A stretch of DNA of 64,000 nucleotides from an uncultured Flavobacterium sp. (GCF_946478785.1 NZ_CAMLDD010000025.1:1-64000), one strand, 5' to 3'. Positions 34,653 through 44,170 are shown, numbered from the stretch's first letter. A program made the numbers and translations. Notes: generated by a model from the letters alone, not told the origin.

Positions 34653-34748
34653 AAAGTTTTTTTAGTTTCATGTTTCAAGTTTCAAGTTGTCCATGAAGTT
34701 ATAAAACCTTTGTCCCTTTGTTACTCAGAACCTTAGAACCTCAAAAAA

Positions 34749-35630
34749 ATGATACAAAAATCAGAATTAATACTAAATCCGGATGGAAGCGTTTATCACC
34801 TGAACCTTCGTCCTGAACACATCGCTAACGATATAATTTTTGTTGGAGATCAGAATAGGGTTGAAAAAATTACCCAGTTTTTTGATTCAATTGAATATTC
34901 TACACAAAAAAGGGAATTCAAAACCCAAACCGGAATTTACAAAGGTAAAAGAATAACAGTAATATCAACCGGAATCGGTCCTGATAATATTGATATTGTG
35001 CTAAACGAATTAGATGCTTTAGTCAATATTGATTTAGAAACCCGTCTGCCAAAAGAAGAATTAACTTCCCTAAATATCATCCGGATTGGAACTTCTGGGT
35101 CCTTGCAGGCAGATATTCCTGTAGATAGTTTTGTAATGTCCAAATTTGGATTAGGATTAGACAATATGCTCCGCTCCTATTTGATTGATGGAATTTCAGA
35201 AGATGGTCTGGAAGATGCTTTTATAATGCATACCAATTGGGATATTCGAAAAGGGAGACCGTATGCAATTCCGTGTTCAGAAAAATTAGAAAAAATAATT
35301 GAATCTGATAAAATATTCAAAGGTATCACAGCTACTTCCGGAGGATTTTATGGCCCACAAGGAAGAGTCTTGCGCTTAAATATTCAGGACGAGGAATTAA
35401 ACAATAAAATGGATAATTTTAATTTTAATGATAACCGAATCACCAATTTAGAAATGGAAACGGCAGCAATTTATGGATTATCAGCACTTTTAGGACATAA
35501 TGCCTTATCTTTAAATGCTATCATCGCCAATCGTGCTTCAGGAACTTTTAGTGAAGACCCTTACAAAGCGGTTGATGAGTTGATTGCGTATACGTTGAAT
35601 AAATTGGCAGAAAAACAATTAGATATTTAG
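34749..35630 (+). CDS. Nucleoside phosphorylase (uridine phosphorylase-like)
   Basis: This 293-residue PNP/UDP-family phosphorylase cleaves a nucleoside with phosphate to give ribose-1-phosphate. Seen: IIFVGDQNRVEKI near the start, TGIGPDNIDIVLNELDAL (about residues 76-93), IRIGTSGSLQADIPVDSFV (about 113-131) and TNLEMETAAIYGLSAL with the ribose-binding Glu-Met-Glu (about 235-250). Longer than E. coli Udp (253 residues). Base specificity cannot be fixed from sequence. The start is 6 nt downstream of a recurring repeat. Confidence 0.9.
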   Translation: MIQKSELILNPDGSVYHLNLRPEHIANDIIFVGDQNRVEKITQFFDSIEYSTQKREFKTQTGIYKGKRITVISTGIGPDNIDIVLNELDALVNIDLETRLPKEELTSLNIIRIGTSGSLQADIPVDSFVMSKFGLGLDNMLRSYLIDGISEDGLEDAFIMHTNWDIRKGRPYAIPCSEKLEKIIESDKIFKGITATSGGFYGPQGRVLRLNIQDEELNNKMDNFNFNDNRITNLEMETAAIYGLSALLGHNALSLNAIIANRASGTFSEDPYKAVDELIAYTLNKLAEKQLDI

Positions 35631-35669
35631 TCCATTTAAAAATTAGATAATTGGTTTAAAATTAAAAAA

Positions 35670-36050
35670 ATGATTTTAAGAGTTGCGCGACACACCAACA
35701 ATTTAGAAATAATTGAAAATTTTTACATCAATGTTTTGGGTTTTGAAAAACTCGGCGGTTTTCAAAATCATAATAATTATGATGGTATTTTTATTGGAAT
35801 ACCTGATTCAGACTGGCATTTTGAATTCACTCAATCTGAAACTAAAGCAGACCATACATTTGATGAAGATGATATTATTGTCCTTTATCCCGATACAATT
35901 AGAAAATATAATATGTTGTTAGAGAGATTTTATGATCATGAAATTTCGAGGATAACTGCAATAAATCCGTATTGGAATGAAAATGGACAAATGTTCCTGG
36001 ATCCTGATGGTTATCGTATTGTAATATCGCCTTTAAAAGCAACAAATTAA
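35670..36050 (+). CDS. VOC (glyoxalase/bleomycin-resistance-like) family protein
   Basis: A 126-residue vicinal-oxygen-chelate fold protein. VARHTNNLEIIENFYINVLG at the start and FLDPDGYRIVISPL at the end are the usual beta-alpha-beta repeats of the fold. The metal-ligand pattern is not fully clear: HTNNL and WHFEF contribute candidate His residues. Substrate unknown. It starts 39 nt after the nucleoside phosphorylase stop and is followed by the DUF4265 gene after 7 nt. Confidence 0.87.
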   Translation: MILRVARHTNNLEIIENFYINVLGFEKLGGFQNHNNYDGIFIGIPDSDWHFEFTQSETKADHTFDEDDIIVLYPDTIRKYNMLLERFYDHEISRITAINPYWNENGQMFLDPDGYRIVISPLKATN

Positions 36051-36057
36051 TTACAGA

Positions 36058-36531
36058 ATGACAGAAACACACACAAAAGTCCTATTTAGATATTATAGTG
36101 ATTTATTAGAAGAAACAGTTGTAGAAACGATGTGGGCAGAAATTATCGATTTAGAAAAAGGATATTTCAAGTTGGATAATATTCCTTTTTTTGGTCCTCT
36201 AATCGCTACAGACGATATTTTCTTTGCAGAATATGATAAAGATGAAGAACGTCTGGTTTACAAAAAGACAATAGAAAGTTTTGGTAATTCAATTCTTCAG
36301 GTTGTAATTTTAGAAAAAGGTTTTAACAAGGAAATAATCAGTGAAAAACTAAAGTCAATTAATTGTTTATCAGAAAGTTTGAACGAAACCTTATTTGCAG
36401 TTGAAATTCTAAAAGAAGTAGATTATTCCATTGTAAAAAACCTTTTAAGTGAATATGAAGCGACTTCAATAATTGATTTTGCAGAACCCTGTCTTTCAGA
36501 AAAACACAGAACAGATTTATTAAAAAACTAA
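36058..36531 (+). CDS. DUF4265 family protein
   Basis: This 157-residue cytoplasmic protein resembles the DUF4265 family: EETVVETMWAEIIDLEKGYF and KLDNIPFFGPLIATDDIFFA in the N-terminal half are characteristic. No known function. It is 7 nt downstream of the VOC gene and probably in its operon. Confidence 0.8.
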   Translation: MTETHTKVLFRYYSDLLEETVVETMWAEIIDLEKGYFKLDNIPFFGPLIATDDIFFAEYDKDEERLVYKKTIESFGNSILQVVILEKGFNKEIISEKLKSINCLSESLNETLFAVEILKEVDYSIVKNLLSEYEATSIIDFAEPCLSEKHRTDLLKN

Positions 36532-36589
36532 ACAACAAACTTATAATATCGCATACAAAACAAACAACTTAACTTAAACTTAAACTATA

Positions 36590-37441
36590 ATGAAAACCGT
36601 AAAAATTGCAGGTGTTCCAGAACACTTCAATTTGCCATGGCAGCTATGCATTGAAAATGGCGAATTTGAAGCTGAAAATATAGATTTACAATGGAAAAAT
36701 ATTCCTGAAGGTACCGGTAAAATGTGTCAGATGCTTCGTGATGGTGATACTGATATTGCTGTTATTTTGACAGAAGGCATTATAAAAGATATCGTTGCAG
36801 GAAATCCAAGTAAAATTGTTCAGATTTATGTGCAATCTCCGTTAATTTGGGGTATTCACGTTGCAGCCCAATCTGATTTTCATACGATAAAAGATCTTAA
36901 GAATAAAAAAGCTGCTATTTCACGATTAGGTTCAGGATCACAATTAATGGCGTATGTTAATGCACATGAGCAAGGCTGGGAAACTGATGATTTAGAATTT
37001 GAAATTATTAATACCATTGACGGAGCTGTTGAAGCTCTTACAAACGGAACTGCAGATTACTTTATGTGGGAACGTTTCATGACCAAACCGCTTGTTGACA
37101 AAGGAGTTTTCAGACGTGTTGGGGATTGCCCAACTCCATGGCCTTCTTTTGTAATTGCTGTTCGTGATGAGTTTTTGAAAAAAAATCCTAAAACAATAGA
37201 GAAAATCCTTGAAATAATTAATGATACAACACACGATTTTACTCAAATTCCGGATATAGACAAAAAACTGGCTGATCTTTTTAATCAAAAACCGGAAGAT
37301 ATTCAGGAATGGCTAAAGCTAACACAGTGGTCACAAAAAAATTTAACCGAAAAAACTTTTATTAAGATTCAAAATCAGTTATTTGATCTGGGAATTATTG
37401 ATAAAAAAAGTACTTTTGCTGAAACCGTAAAAGCGATGTAA
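36590..37441 (+). CDS. Cytosolic periplasmic-binding-fold protein (ABC substrate-binding-like)
   Basis: This 283-residue protein has the SsuA/THI5/NMT1-like substrate-binding fold: EHFNLPWQLCIENGEFEAEN, GTGKMCQMLRDGDTDIAVIL and ISRLGSGSQLMAYVNAHEQG with a ligand-loop GSGSQ. Unusually, it starts directly at the fold with no signal peptide or lipobox, and no ABC permease or ATPase is adjacent. It is therefore probably cytoplasmic. It could be an enzyme of the THI5-like type or a ligand sensor. Followed after 19 nt by the transglutaminase-like gene. Confidence 0.78.
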   Translation: MKTVKIAGVPEHFNLPWQLCIENGEFEAENIDLQWKNIPEGTGKMCQMLRDGDTDIAVILTEGIIKDIVAGNPSKIVQIYVQSPLIWGIHVAAQSDFHTIKDLKNKKAAISRLGSGSQLMAYVNAHEQGWETDDLEFEIINTIDGAVEALTNGTADYFMWERFMTKPLVDKGVFRRVGDCPTPWPSFVIAVRDEFLKKNPKTIEKILEIINDTTHDFTQIPDIDKKLADLFNQKPEDIQEWLKLTQWSQKNLTEKTFIKIQNQLFDLGIIDKKSTFAETVKAM

Positions 37442-37460
37442 AACACTGCTTTTTATTGCT

Positions 37461-38393
37461 ATGATAAAAATTCCAAAAATTGACTTTCCGCAATTAAAAT
37501 CCAAACTACAGATAAAATCTCCGTGGGACAGGATCATTATTATGGTATTAAGTCTTTTAATTACTATTCCGGTTTTTATCATACTACATCAAAACCTTAT
37601 CGATTTAGAATGGTCATTTAATTTAGACCGAATCTTTATTTTTCTGCTTGTTTTTGCTGCCATTTTCTTTTTTTTGATGTTGCTGCGTACTATTATCTTA
37701 ATTTGTATAGCACTATATTTATTGGTTTTATTCTACGGAACTGTTATTGGAGATTATGGCTTTACCGAAATATCAGAAGATTATAATTCCATGATTTATA
37801 CCATGTCAGATAATCCTTTTCCGCAAGATATCATTGTGGCAAAACTGCTGCCTTTTCCAAATAAATCAAAAATTATAAATGCCATTGAATATCAGGATCC
37901 AAAAGTGCGAAATTTTGCCATTATGGCCACTACAAAGCATTTTAAGAATATAAAAGGATATTCTGATTACAGAACAATAATTCAATGCTTTGCTGTTTTT
38001 AAGGAAATCAATGATCGATGGAATTATGTTAATGATCCAAAAGAAGGCGATTATATTGCGACTGCAAGTGAATCATTACAATATTTTTCTGGTGATTGTG
38101 ATGACCATTCTATTTTAATGGCTGCTGCTATCCGTTCTATTGGAGGAACACCAAGATTAATCCATACGAAAGGACATATTTACCCTGAAATACTTATAGG
38201 TTCCATGATTGATCTGGAAAAAGTCAATTATTTGATTAAAAATGTACTTTTTGTGAAAGAAAGTAAAGGAAAAATAATTCATTATCATATTGATGAGCGC
38301 GGTCAGGTCTGGATGAATTTAGATTATACTGCCCAATATCCGGGTGGTCCTTTTTTATATGAAGAGATTTTAGGAGCTTTGACTTTAAAATAA
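37461..38393 (+). CDS. Membrane-anchored transglutaminase-like protein
   Basis: A 310-residue protein with two to three N-terminal transmembrane helices (about residues 22-40, 50-72 and 74-92) and a soluble transglutaminase-like domain. The active-site region YFSGDCDDHSILMAAAIRSI (about 208-227) has the nucleophilic Cys, and HTKGHIYPEI plausibly gives the His of the triad. Bacterial members often act as proteases or cell-wall enzymes, so cross-linking should not be assumed. Confidence 0.85.
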   Translation: MIKIPKIDFPQLKSKLQIKSPWDRIIIMVLSLLITIPVFIILHQNLIDLEWSFNLDRIFIFLLVFAAIFFFLMLLRTIILICIALYLLVLFYGTVIGDYGFTEISEDYNSMIYTMSDNPFPQDIIVAKLLPFPNKSKIINAIEYQDPKVRNFAIMATTKHFKNIKGYSDYRTIIQCFAVFKEINDRWNYVNDPKEGDYIATASESLQYFSGDCDDHSILMAAAIRSIGGTPRLIHTKGHIYPEILIGSMIDLEKVNYLIKNVLFVKESKGKIIHYHIDERGQVWMNLDYTAQYPGGPFLYEEILGALTLK

Positions 38394-38415
38394 AAAAATA
38401 TACATTGCTCAAAAT

Positions 38416-38455
38416 AAAAAAGCCTGTTGGAATTTGAATTCCAACAGACTTTTTT
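38416..38455. terminator. Bidirectional terminator at the end of the his operon
   Basis: agcctgttggaatt pairs with aattccaacagact (one mismatch), flanked by A-rich and T-rich runs, between the transglutaminase and hisIE stops. Confidence 0.85.
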
Positions 38456-38470
38456 ACATTTTTCTTTAAA

Positions 38471-39067
38471 CTACTTCTGACGTTTCTTTAAAATATCAAC
38501 CACATCATTGAGCTGAAAACCTTTTGCCTGCAATAAAATCAGATAGTGAAAAAGCAAGTCGGCACTTTCACTTAGGAACAAATCATCGTTATTATCTTTT
38601 GCTTCGATAACCACTTCTACGGCTTCCTCACCTACTTTTTGTGCAATTTTATTGATTCCTTTAGCAAATAAAGAAGCCACATAACTTTGCTCAGAATCAG
38701 CATTTTCTCTTCTTGTTGCAATTGTTGCTTCCAAATGAGATAGAAATCCGTAGCTTTCTTTATTTTCTTCCTGCCAGCATGTATCTGCTCCCGTGTGGCA
38801 AGTTGGCCCCACTGGCCTAGCCTGAATTAAAAGCGTATCACCATCGCAATCATTTTTAATGTCTACCAAATTCAAAAAGTTACCACTCTCCTCGCCTTTT
38901 GTCCAAAGCCTTTGTTTTGAACGGCTAAAAAAGGTAACTTTTTGTGTTTCTATTGTTTTTTGAAGCGATTCTTCGTTCATGTAGCCCATCATCAGGACAT
39001 TTTTAGTTTCCGAATCCTGAATAATGGCCGGAATCAATCCGTGTGCACTTTTTATATCTATGTTCAT
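38471..39067 (-). CDS. hisIE: Bifunctional phosphoribosyl-AMP cyclohydrolase / phosphoribosyl-ATP pyrophosphatase
   Basis: Performs the second and third steps of histidine synthesis. In the 198-residue fusion, the N-terminal HisI part shows MGYMNEESLQKTIE, SRSKQRLWTKGEESGNFL and CDGDTLLIQARPVGPTCHTG with zinc-binding cysteines. The C-terminal HisE part (from about 108) shows SYVASLFAKGINKIAQKVGE and VIEAKDNNDDLFLSESADLL. It is the last gene of the operon, about 100 nt after hisF. Confidence 0.96.
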   Translation of the reverse strand: MNIDIKSAHGLIPAIIQDSETKNVLMMGYMNEESLQKTIETQKVTFFSRSKQRLWTKGEESGNFLNLVDIKNDCDGDTLLIQARPVGPTCHTGADTCWQEENKESYGFLSHLEATIATRRENADSEQSYVASLFAKGINKIAQKVGEEAVEVVIEAKDNNDDLFLSESADLLFHYLILLQAKGFQLNDVVDILKKRQK

Positions 39068-39165
39068 ATGTTTTATTTAATGATTGAAAAATTTAAAGAT
39101 TTAAAAAATATCTACTAGATTTTCTTTCCTCTTTATTCTATTTTCTATATTCTATTTTCTATTTT

Positions 39166-39921
39166 CTATATCCGAACTTCTATATTATTTTTTTTAAGTT
39201 CTTGTTTTAAGGCTTTAATTTCGATTTCTTTAAAATGAAAAACACTCGCTGCCAAAGCCGCATCCGCTTTTCCAAGTTTAAAAGAATCCACAAAATGCTG
39301 TATATTTCCAGCACCACCCGAAGCAATTATCGGAATATTAATCAATTCTGATAATTTAGCCAAAGCTTCGTTTGCAAAGCCATTTTTGGTTCCGTCATTA
39401 TCCATCGAAGTGAATAATATTTCACCTGCTCCGCGTTCTGCCACTTCCATCGCCCAATCAAATAGATTGAGTTCTGTTGGTACTTTTCCACCCACTAAAT
39501 GAACAATCCATTGTCCGTCGATTTGTTTGGCATCAATAGCCACTACAACGCACTGGCTTCCAAATTTCTGAGCCAGATCATTAATCAGTTGTGGATTTTT
39601 CACTGCTGATGAATTAATCGAAACTTTATCGGCTCCATTATTCAGCAGAATTTCAACATCTTCTACAGACGAGATTCCACCGCCAACCGTAAACGGAATA
39701 TTGATTTTCTCCGCCACACTTCGCACCATGTTTACCAGGGTTTTTCTACGTTCTTCCGTAGCCGAAATATCCAGAAAGACCAATTCATCCGCACCTTCTG
39801 CAGAGTAAATTTCTGCCAGCTCCACCGGATCTCCGGCATCACGCAAATCTACGAAATTAACGCCTTTTACGGTTCTTCCGTTTTTTATATCTAAACAAGG
39901 AATGATTCTTTTTGCAAGCAT
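39166..39921 (-). CDS. hisF: Imidazole glycerol phosphate synthase, cyclase subunit
   Basis: Cyclase half of the HisH-HisF enzyme, forming imidazole glycerol phosphate and AICAR. The 251-residue (beta-alpha)8 barrel begins [20 protein letters not shown], with catalytic Asp11 in [24 protein letters not shown] and [19 protein letters not shown] are phosphate-binding loops. The start at 39921 is chosen; a longer frame to 39969 would translate a tandem repeat. Confidence 0.97.
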   Translation of the reverse strand: MLAKRIIPCLDIKNGRTVKGVNFVDLRDAGDPVELAEIYSAEGADELVFLDISATEERRKTLVNMVRSVAEKINIPFTVGGGISSVEDVEILLNNGADKVSINSSAVKNPQLINDLAQKFGSQCVVVAIDAKQIDGQWIVHLVGGKVPTELNLFDWAMEVAERGAGEILFTSMDNDGTKNGFANEALAKLSELINIPIIASGGAGNIQHFVDSFKLGKADAALAASVFHFKEIEIKALKQELKKNNIEVRI

Positions 39922-39932
39922 TTTTTTAGTTG

Positions 39933-39974
39933 TTTCACAGAGATTCACGAAGATTTCACAGAGATTCACAAAGA
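39933..39974. repeat. 21-bp tandem duplication upstream of hisF
   Basis: Two copies of tttcacagagattcac(g/a)aaga lie at 39933-39953 and 39954-39974. Related tttcacagagattcac sequence occurs at 51900-51915 with an inverted partner at 51858-51872. Confidence 0.75.
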
Positions 39975-40023
39975 TTTTTTAGCGAATCTTTGTGTTTTGC
40001 TTTGTGCAACTTTGCGAAATAAT

Positions 40024-40749
40024 CTATTTATTTAAAATATAATTCTCTAACTGTTTCAAAGTAATTCTGCCTTCGTAGATTGCTTTTCCAATTATCGTCC
40101 CTTCACATCCCAATTCAGCTAATTTTGGTAGTTCGTCAAAAGTTGAAATTCCACCGGAAGCAATTAATTTTATTCCTTCAGCTTCTGCTAAAATTTTAGC
40201 ATAAAGATCAAAACTAGGCCCTTCCAGCATTCCGTCTTTGGCAATATCAGTGCAAATAACGTATTGGATTCCTTTGGTTTGATAATCCTGAATAAACGGA
40301 ATCAAATCTTCATCTGAATCTTCCAGCCAGCCAGAAACAGCGATTTTTTCGTCTTTTGCATCAGCTCCTAAAATGATTTTTTCCGAACCATATTCTGAAA
40401 TCCATTTTTGGAAAATTTCTCTGTTTTTTACAGCAATACTTCCACCTGTAATTTGATTGGCACCGCTTTCAAAAGCAATTTTTAAATCGGCATCCGATTT
40501 TAAACCGCCTCCAAAATCAACTTTCAATTTGGTTTGTGAAGCAATCTGCTCCAAAATTTTATAATTGACAATTTTGCTTGATTTTGCTCCGTCCAAATCT
40601 ACTAAATGCAAATATTCGATTCCGTGTGCTTCGAATGATTTTGCTACTTCAAGCGGATTTTCGTTGTAGATTATTTTGGTATCATAATCGCCTTTTGACA
40701 AGCGAACACATTTTCCGTCAATGATATCTATGGCTGGTATTATTCTCAT
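40024..40749 (-). CDS. hisA: ProFAR isomerase (HisA)
   Basis: Isomerises ProFAR to PRFAR, the fourth step of the pathway. The 241-residue barrel begins [20 protein letters not shown] with catalytic Asp8, and shows [20 protein letters not shown] and [20 protein letters not shown] with the second catalytic Asp. It is a homolog of HisF and lies in the same operon, 54 nt from the longer hisF frame. Confidence 0.97.
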   Translation of the reverse strand: MRIIPAIDIIDGKCVRLSKGDYDTKIIYNENPLEVAKSFEAHGIEYLHLVDLDGAKSSKIVNYKILEQIASQTKLKVDFGGGLKSDADLKIAFESGANQITGGSIAVKNREIFQKWISEYGSEKIILGADAKDEKIAVSGWLEDSDEDLIPFIQDYQTKGIQYVICTDIAKDGMLEGPSFDLYAKILAEAEGIKLIASGGISTFDELPKLAELGCEGTIIGKAIYEGRITLKQLENYILNK

Positions 40750-40826
40750 TATTGTTATTTTAGATTTCTGATTTTAGATTTTAGATTCTAAAAATTGAAA
40801 TTGATTTTTGATATTGTTATTGCAAT

Positions 40827-41420
40827 TTAAATATTGGAATTTAACTTCAAAAAGTTCTCCAATATTTTCTCTCCAACAGCACCACTTTTTTCCGGGTGAA
40901 ACTGGGTTCCGTAAAAATTATCTTTTTGCAAAGCCGATGCGTATTCTAATTCGTAATTCGTTGTAGCAATGGCTTCAGCGCAATTTGGTGCGTAAAAACT
41001 ATGCACTAAATACATAAATTCGTTCTCCGGAATTCCCTTAAACAAATCCGATTTTAAATCATAAATCTGATTCCAACCCATTTGTGGCACTTTTACTTTT
41101 GAAGTAAATTTAATCACATCCACATCAAAAATACCCAAACCTTTGGTATTCCCTTCTTCAGACGAATTGCACATCAATTGCATACCGAGGCAAATTCCGA
41201 AAACCGGCTGTTTCAAATTCGGAATCAAACTGTCCAAACCGCTTTCTTTCAGCTTTCGCATAGCATAACTCGCTTCTCCAACACCAGGAAAAATCACTTT
41301 GTCAGCAGCCTGAATTTCTGCAGGAATATTACTCAAAACAGCTTTAAAACCAAGCCTTTCAATAGCAAACATAATGCTTTGAATATTTCCTGCTCCGTAA
41401 TTTATAATTACTATTTTCAT
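40827..41420 (-). CDS. hisH: Imidazole glycerol phosphate synthase, glutaminase subunit
   Basis: Class I glutamine amidotransferase that feeds ammonia to HisF. The 197-residue protein begins MKIVIINYGAGNIQSIMFA, with PGVGEASYAMRKL, the nucleophile elbow GICLGMQLM (Cys) and the His/Glu pair in FHPEKSGAVGEK. It lies between hisB and hisA. Confidence 0.97.
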   Translation of the reverse strand: MKIVIINYGAGNIQSIMFAIERLGFKAVLSNIPAEIQAADKVIFPGVGEASYAMRKLKESGLDSLIPNLKQPVFGICLGMQLMCNSSEEGNTKGLGIFDVDVIKFTSKVKVPQMGWNQIYDLKSDLFKGIPENEFMYLVHSFYAPNCAEAIATTNYELEYASALQKDNFYGTQFHPEKSGAVGEKILENFLKLNSNI

Positions 41421-41440
41421 TTATTTAGTTTTTGGTTGTC

Positions 41441-41479
41441 AGTTTTTGGTTGATAGCCATCAACTATCAACCAAAAACT
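41441..41479. repeat. 16-bp inverted repeat between hisB and hisH
   Basis: agtttttggttgatag (41441-41456) and its exact complement (41464-41479) enclose 7 nt. A related ttagtttatagtttttggtt-like sequence lies at 54010-54030. It is inside the operon, so it is probably a repeat or processing site rather than a strong terminator. Confidence 0.75.
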
Positions 41480-41486
41480 ATAAACT

Positions 41487-42623
41487 TTAAAGCATTCCTT
41501 TTGTACTTGGCAAAATCATTTTCTCCGTATCTCTTTTCACCGCCACTTTTATTGCTTTCGCGAAAGCTTTAAAAATCGCTTCAATTTTATGGTGCTCATT
41601 GATTCCTTCTGCTTTGATGTTGATGTTGGCTTTGGCACCATCAGAGAATGATTTAAAGAAATGATAAAACATTTCTGTTGGCATTTTACCTACCATTTCG
41701 CGTTTAAATTCGGTTTCCCAAACCAGCCAGTTTCTGCCTCCAAAGTCAATAGCAACCTGCGCTAAACAATCATCCATTGGCAAACAGAAACCATAACGCT
41801 CGATACCTAATTTATTCCCCAAAGCTTTTGCAAAAACTTCTCCCAAAGCAATCGCAGTATCTTCAATCGTGTGGTGTTCATCAACTTCTAAATCGCCTTT
41901 TACCAATATTTCCAAGTCCATTTGACCGTGACGCGAAATCTGATCTAACATGTGATCGAAGAAAGCGATTCCCGTATCGATTTTGCTTTTTCCTGTTCCG
42001 TCTAAATTCACATTAATAAAAATATCCGTTTCGTGGGTTTTACGGGTAATTGATGCCGAACGTGCCTCTAATTTCAAAAATTCATAAATCGTTTTCCAGC
42101 TTGTTGTCTGAAGTATGATTGTTTCATCCAGTTCCTCACGTATTGATGAAATTTCGTTGCTTCCAACTCCGTCCGTAATATTCATAAAAATAGCTTTTGC
42201 ACCTAAGTTTTTAGCCAATTCAACATCTGTTAAACGATCTCCTAAAACAAAGGAATTCGCCAAATCATATTCAGGGTTATTCAAATATTTCGTCAGCATT
42301 CCTGTTCTTGGTTTGCGAGTTGGCGCATTATCTGCAGGAAAAGATCTGTCGATAAAGACTTCATCAAAAAAAACTCCCTCATTTTCAAAGGCTTTCAATA
42401 CAAAATTTTGCGTTGGCCAAAACGTATCTTCCGGAAAACTATCTGTTCCCAAACCATCCTGATTTGTCACCATCGCTAGTTCATAATCTAATTCACTGGC
42501 TATTTTTGCCAAATATTGAAAGGCTTTTGGATAAAACTCCAGTTTATCCAGGCCATCCAATTGTAAATCTGCGGGTTCTAAAACAATCGTTCCGTCACGA
42601 TCGATAAAAAGTACTTTTTTCAT
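41487..42623 (-). CDS. hisB: Bifunctional histidinol-phosphatase / imidazoleglycerol-phosphate dehydratase
   Basis: Carries out two steps: IGP dehydration and histidinol phosphate dephosphorylation. In the 378-residue fusion, the N-terminal HAD phosphatase has [11 protein letters not shown] (Asp nucleophile, about residues 4-14). The C-terminal dehydratase has [34 protein letters not shown] (metal His/Glu) and a second set [15 protein letters not shown] and [17 protein letters not shown]. Overall length is normal for fused HisB. Confidence 0.97.
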   Translation of the reverse strand: MKKVLFIDRDGTIVLEPADLQLDGLDKLEFYPKAFQYLAKIASELDYELAMVTNQDGLGTDSFPEDTFWPTQNFVLKAFENEGVFFDEVFIDRSFPADNAPTRKPRTGMLTKYLNNPEYDLANSFVLGDRLTDVELAKNLGAKAIFMNITDGVGSNEISSIREELDETIILQTTSWKTIYEFLKLEARSASITRKTHETDIFINVNLDGTGKSKIDTGIAFFDHMLDQISRHGQMDLEILVKGDLEVDEHHTIEDTAIALGEVFAKALGNKLGIERYGFCLPMDDCLAQVAIDFGGRNWLVWETEFKREMVGKMPTEMFYHFFKSFSDGAKANINIKAEGINEHHKIEAIFKAFAKAIKVAVKRDTEKMILPSTKGML

Positions 42624-42644
42624 TTTTCTAACTAATAAAACTTA

Positions 42645-43076
42645 TTATTGGCATTCTGTATCTTCAGACATATTACTCATCTTTTGTTTAGCAGTATTCT
42701 CTGTTACTTCTTCACAATATATATTATTAACAAGTAAACCTGTTTCAAAAACTAATTGTACATAAGTGATTTTTCCTGCTTCAACTTCAACTTCAAATTT
42801 TTCAGCACCTTCTTTAGATTTTTTTCCTCCGAATTGAACAGAGCATTTGTGTTTGCCAACGGGAACTTCATGTATAGAATATTTTTTATTATTCAGTTTA
42901 CAAACAAATTTTTCATCAATAAACGTTTTAAATGCTTGCGCTGATCCGGCAAAACCAGTTGAACGCAAGAAATAAATTTTACCCGTTTCTATATTTTCTT
43001 TGTCCTGAGCATTCGTTAAAGAAGTGAAACATAATGCAATCAAAAGTGTCAACATCAATTTATATATTTTTACCAT
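42645..43076 (-). CDS. Small secreted DUF2846-like protein inside the his operon
   Basis: A 143-residue protein with a signal peptide (MVKIYKLMLTLLIALCFTSLTNA, cut near residue 23) and a DUF2846-like beta domain: KIYFLRSTGFAGSAQAFKTF, VPVGKHKCSVQFGGKKSK and VEVEAGKITYVQLVFE. It has no role in histidine synthesis that I know of, yet lies between hisC and hisB in the same orientation, 21 nt from hisB. The C-terminus has two cysteines. It looks like a gene inserted into the operon. Confidence 0.78.
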   Translation of the reverse strand: MVKIYKLMLTLLIALCFTSLTNAQDKENIETGKIYFLRSTGFAGSAQAFKTFIDEKFVCKLNNKKYSIHEVPVGKHKCSVQFGGKKSKEGAEKFEVEVEAGKITYVQLVFETGLLVNNIYCEEVTENTAKQKMSNMSEDTECQ

Positions 43077-43105
43077 TCTTTAAAATATTAAATTTTTTAA
43101 TAATT

Positions 43106-44155
43106 TTATTTAAACTCTTTTAATTCCTTAATCAAAACAGCATTTTCCTCTGGAATTCCAATCGTAAAACGCAGACAATTTTCACATAAAGGCTGAGTCG
43201 TTCTGTTTCTGATTACGATTCCTTTTGCAATCAATTCATCATATCTTTTATTCGCATTATCAACTTTTACCAGTACAAAATTAGCTTCTGTTGGGTATAC
43301 TTTTTCAACAAAATTAATATTTGCCAAAACTTTAAGCAATTCCTCCCTTTGTTCGATTATCGAAGCTATTTCATCTTTTATTTTATCAGAATCTTTCAAA
43401 CGGGTAATGGCTCTTTGCTGAGTCAGTTCGTTTACATTGTACGGCGGTTTGATTTTATTCAAAACCGAAATTACCGCTTCAGAAGCATAACAGATTCCTA
43501 AACGGATTCCAGCCAAGCCATAAGCTTTTGAAAGCGTTTGCGTAATAACCAGATTTGGATATTCATCAATTTCTGTCAGCCAGCTTTCTTTATCCGAAAA
43601 ATCAATGTAAGCTTCGTCAATTACAACCAAACCCTTAAAATTTTGAAGCAATTTCACCACACTTTCATCTGAAAAGGAATTTCCTGTTGGATTGTTTGGC
43701 GAACATAAAAAGATGATTTTTGTATTCCCATCAACAACTTCTAAAATCTTCTCCACCTGTGGCTGAAAATCGGTTGAAAGTAAAACTTCCCTGTTTTCTA
43801 CAGCATTAATGTTAGCTAAAACACTATACATTCCGTAGGTTGGCGGCAGTGAAATAATGTTGTCTGTTTTCGGTTCACAGAAAGCCCTGAAAAGTAAATC
43901 TAACACCTCATCACTTCCGTTTCCTAATAAAACCTGACTTTGTTTTACATTATTATTTTTAGCCAAAATCGCTTTAACCGAATTCTGCTGTGGATCCGGA
44001 TAACGGTTCACACCATTTTGAAACGGATTTTCATTCGCATCCAAAAAAATCATTTCGGCTGTATCAAAATCTTCAAACTCATCACGGGCAGAAGAATATG
44101 GTTTTAAAATTTTTACGTTTTCACGTGTTATAGTGTTTATATCAAAAGTGCTCAT
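43106..44155 (-). CDS. hisC: Histidinol-phosphate aminotransferase
   Basis: PLP-dependent aminotransferase of 349 residues that converts imidazole acetol phosphate to histidinol phosphate. Seen: LDANENPFQNGVNRYPDPQQ, LLGNGSDEVLDLLFRAF, FLCSPNNPTGNSFS, VVIDEAYIDFS (Asp binding the PLP nitrogen) and TLSKAYGLAGIRLG with the Schiff-base Lys. It is separated from hisD by a 134-nt gap that contains paired palindromes. Confidence 0.97.
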   Translation of the reverse strand: MSTFDINTITRENVKILKPYSSARDEFEDFDTAEMIFLDANENPFQNGVNRYPDPQQNSVKAILAKNNNVKQSQVLLGNGSDEVLDLLFRAFCEPKTDNIISLPPTYGMYSVLANINAVENREVLLSTDFQPQVEKILEVVDGNTKIIFLCSPNNPTGNSFSDESVVKLLQNFKGLVVIDEAYIDFSDKESWLTEIDEYPNLVITQTLSKAYGLAGIRLGICYASEAVISVLNKIKPPYNVNELTQQRAITRLKDSDKIKDEIASIIEQREELLKVLANINFVEKVYPTEANFVLVKVDNANKRYDELIAKGIVIRNRTTQPLCENCLRFTIGIPEENAVLIKELKEFK

Positions 44156-44170
44156 TATAGTCTTTTTGTT

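Noticed and set aside
39100..39165. Possible short tandem repeat (tctattttcta)
   Set aside because: Low-complexity AT-rich sequence with irregular units; not a CRISPR and not a defined repeat.
39922..39969. Longer start for hisF
   Set aside because: It would translate the 21-bp tandem repeat; [11 protein letters not shown] at 39921 is the canonical HisF start.
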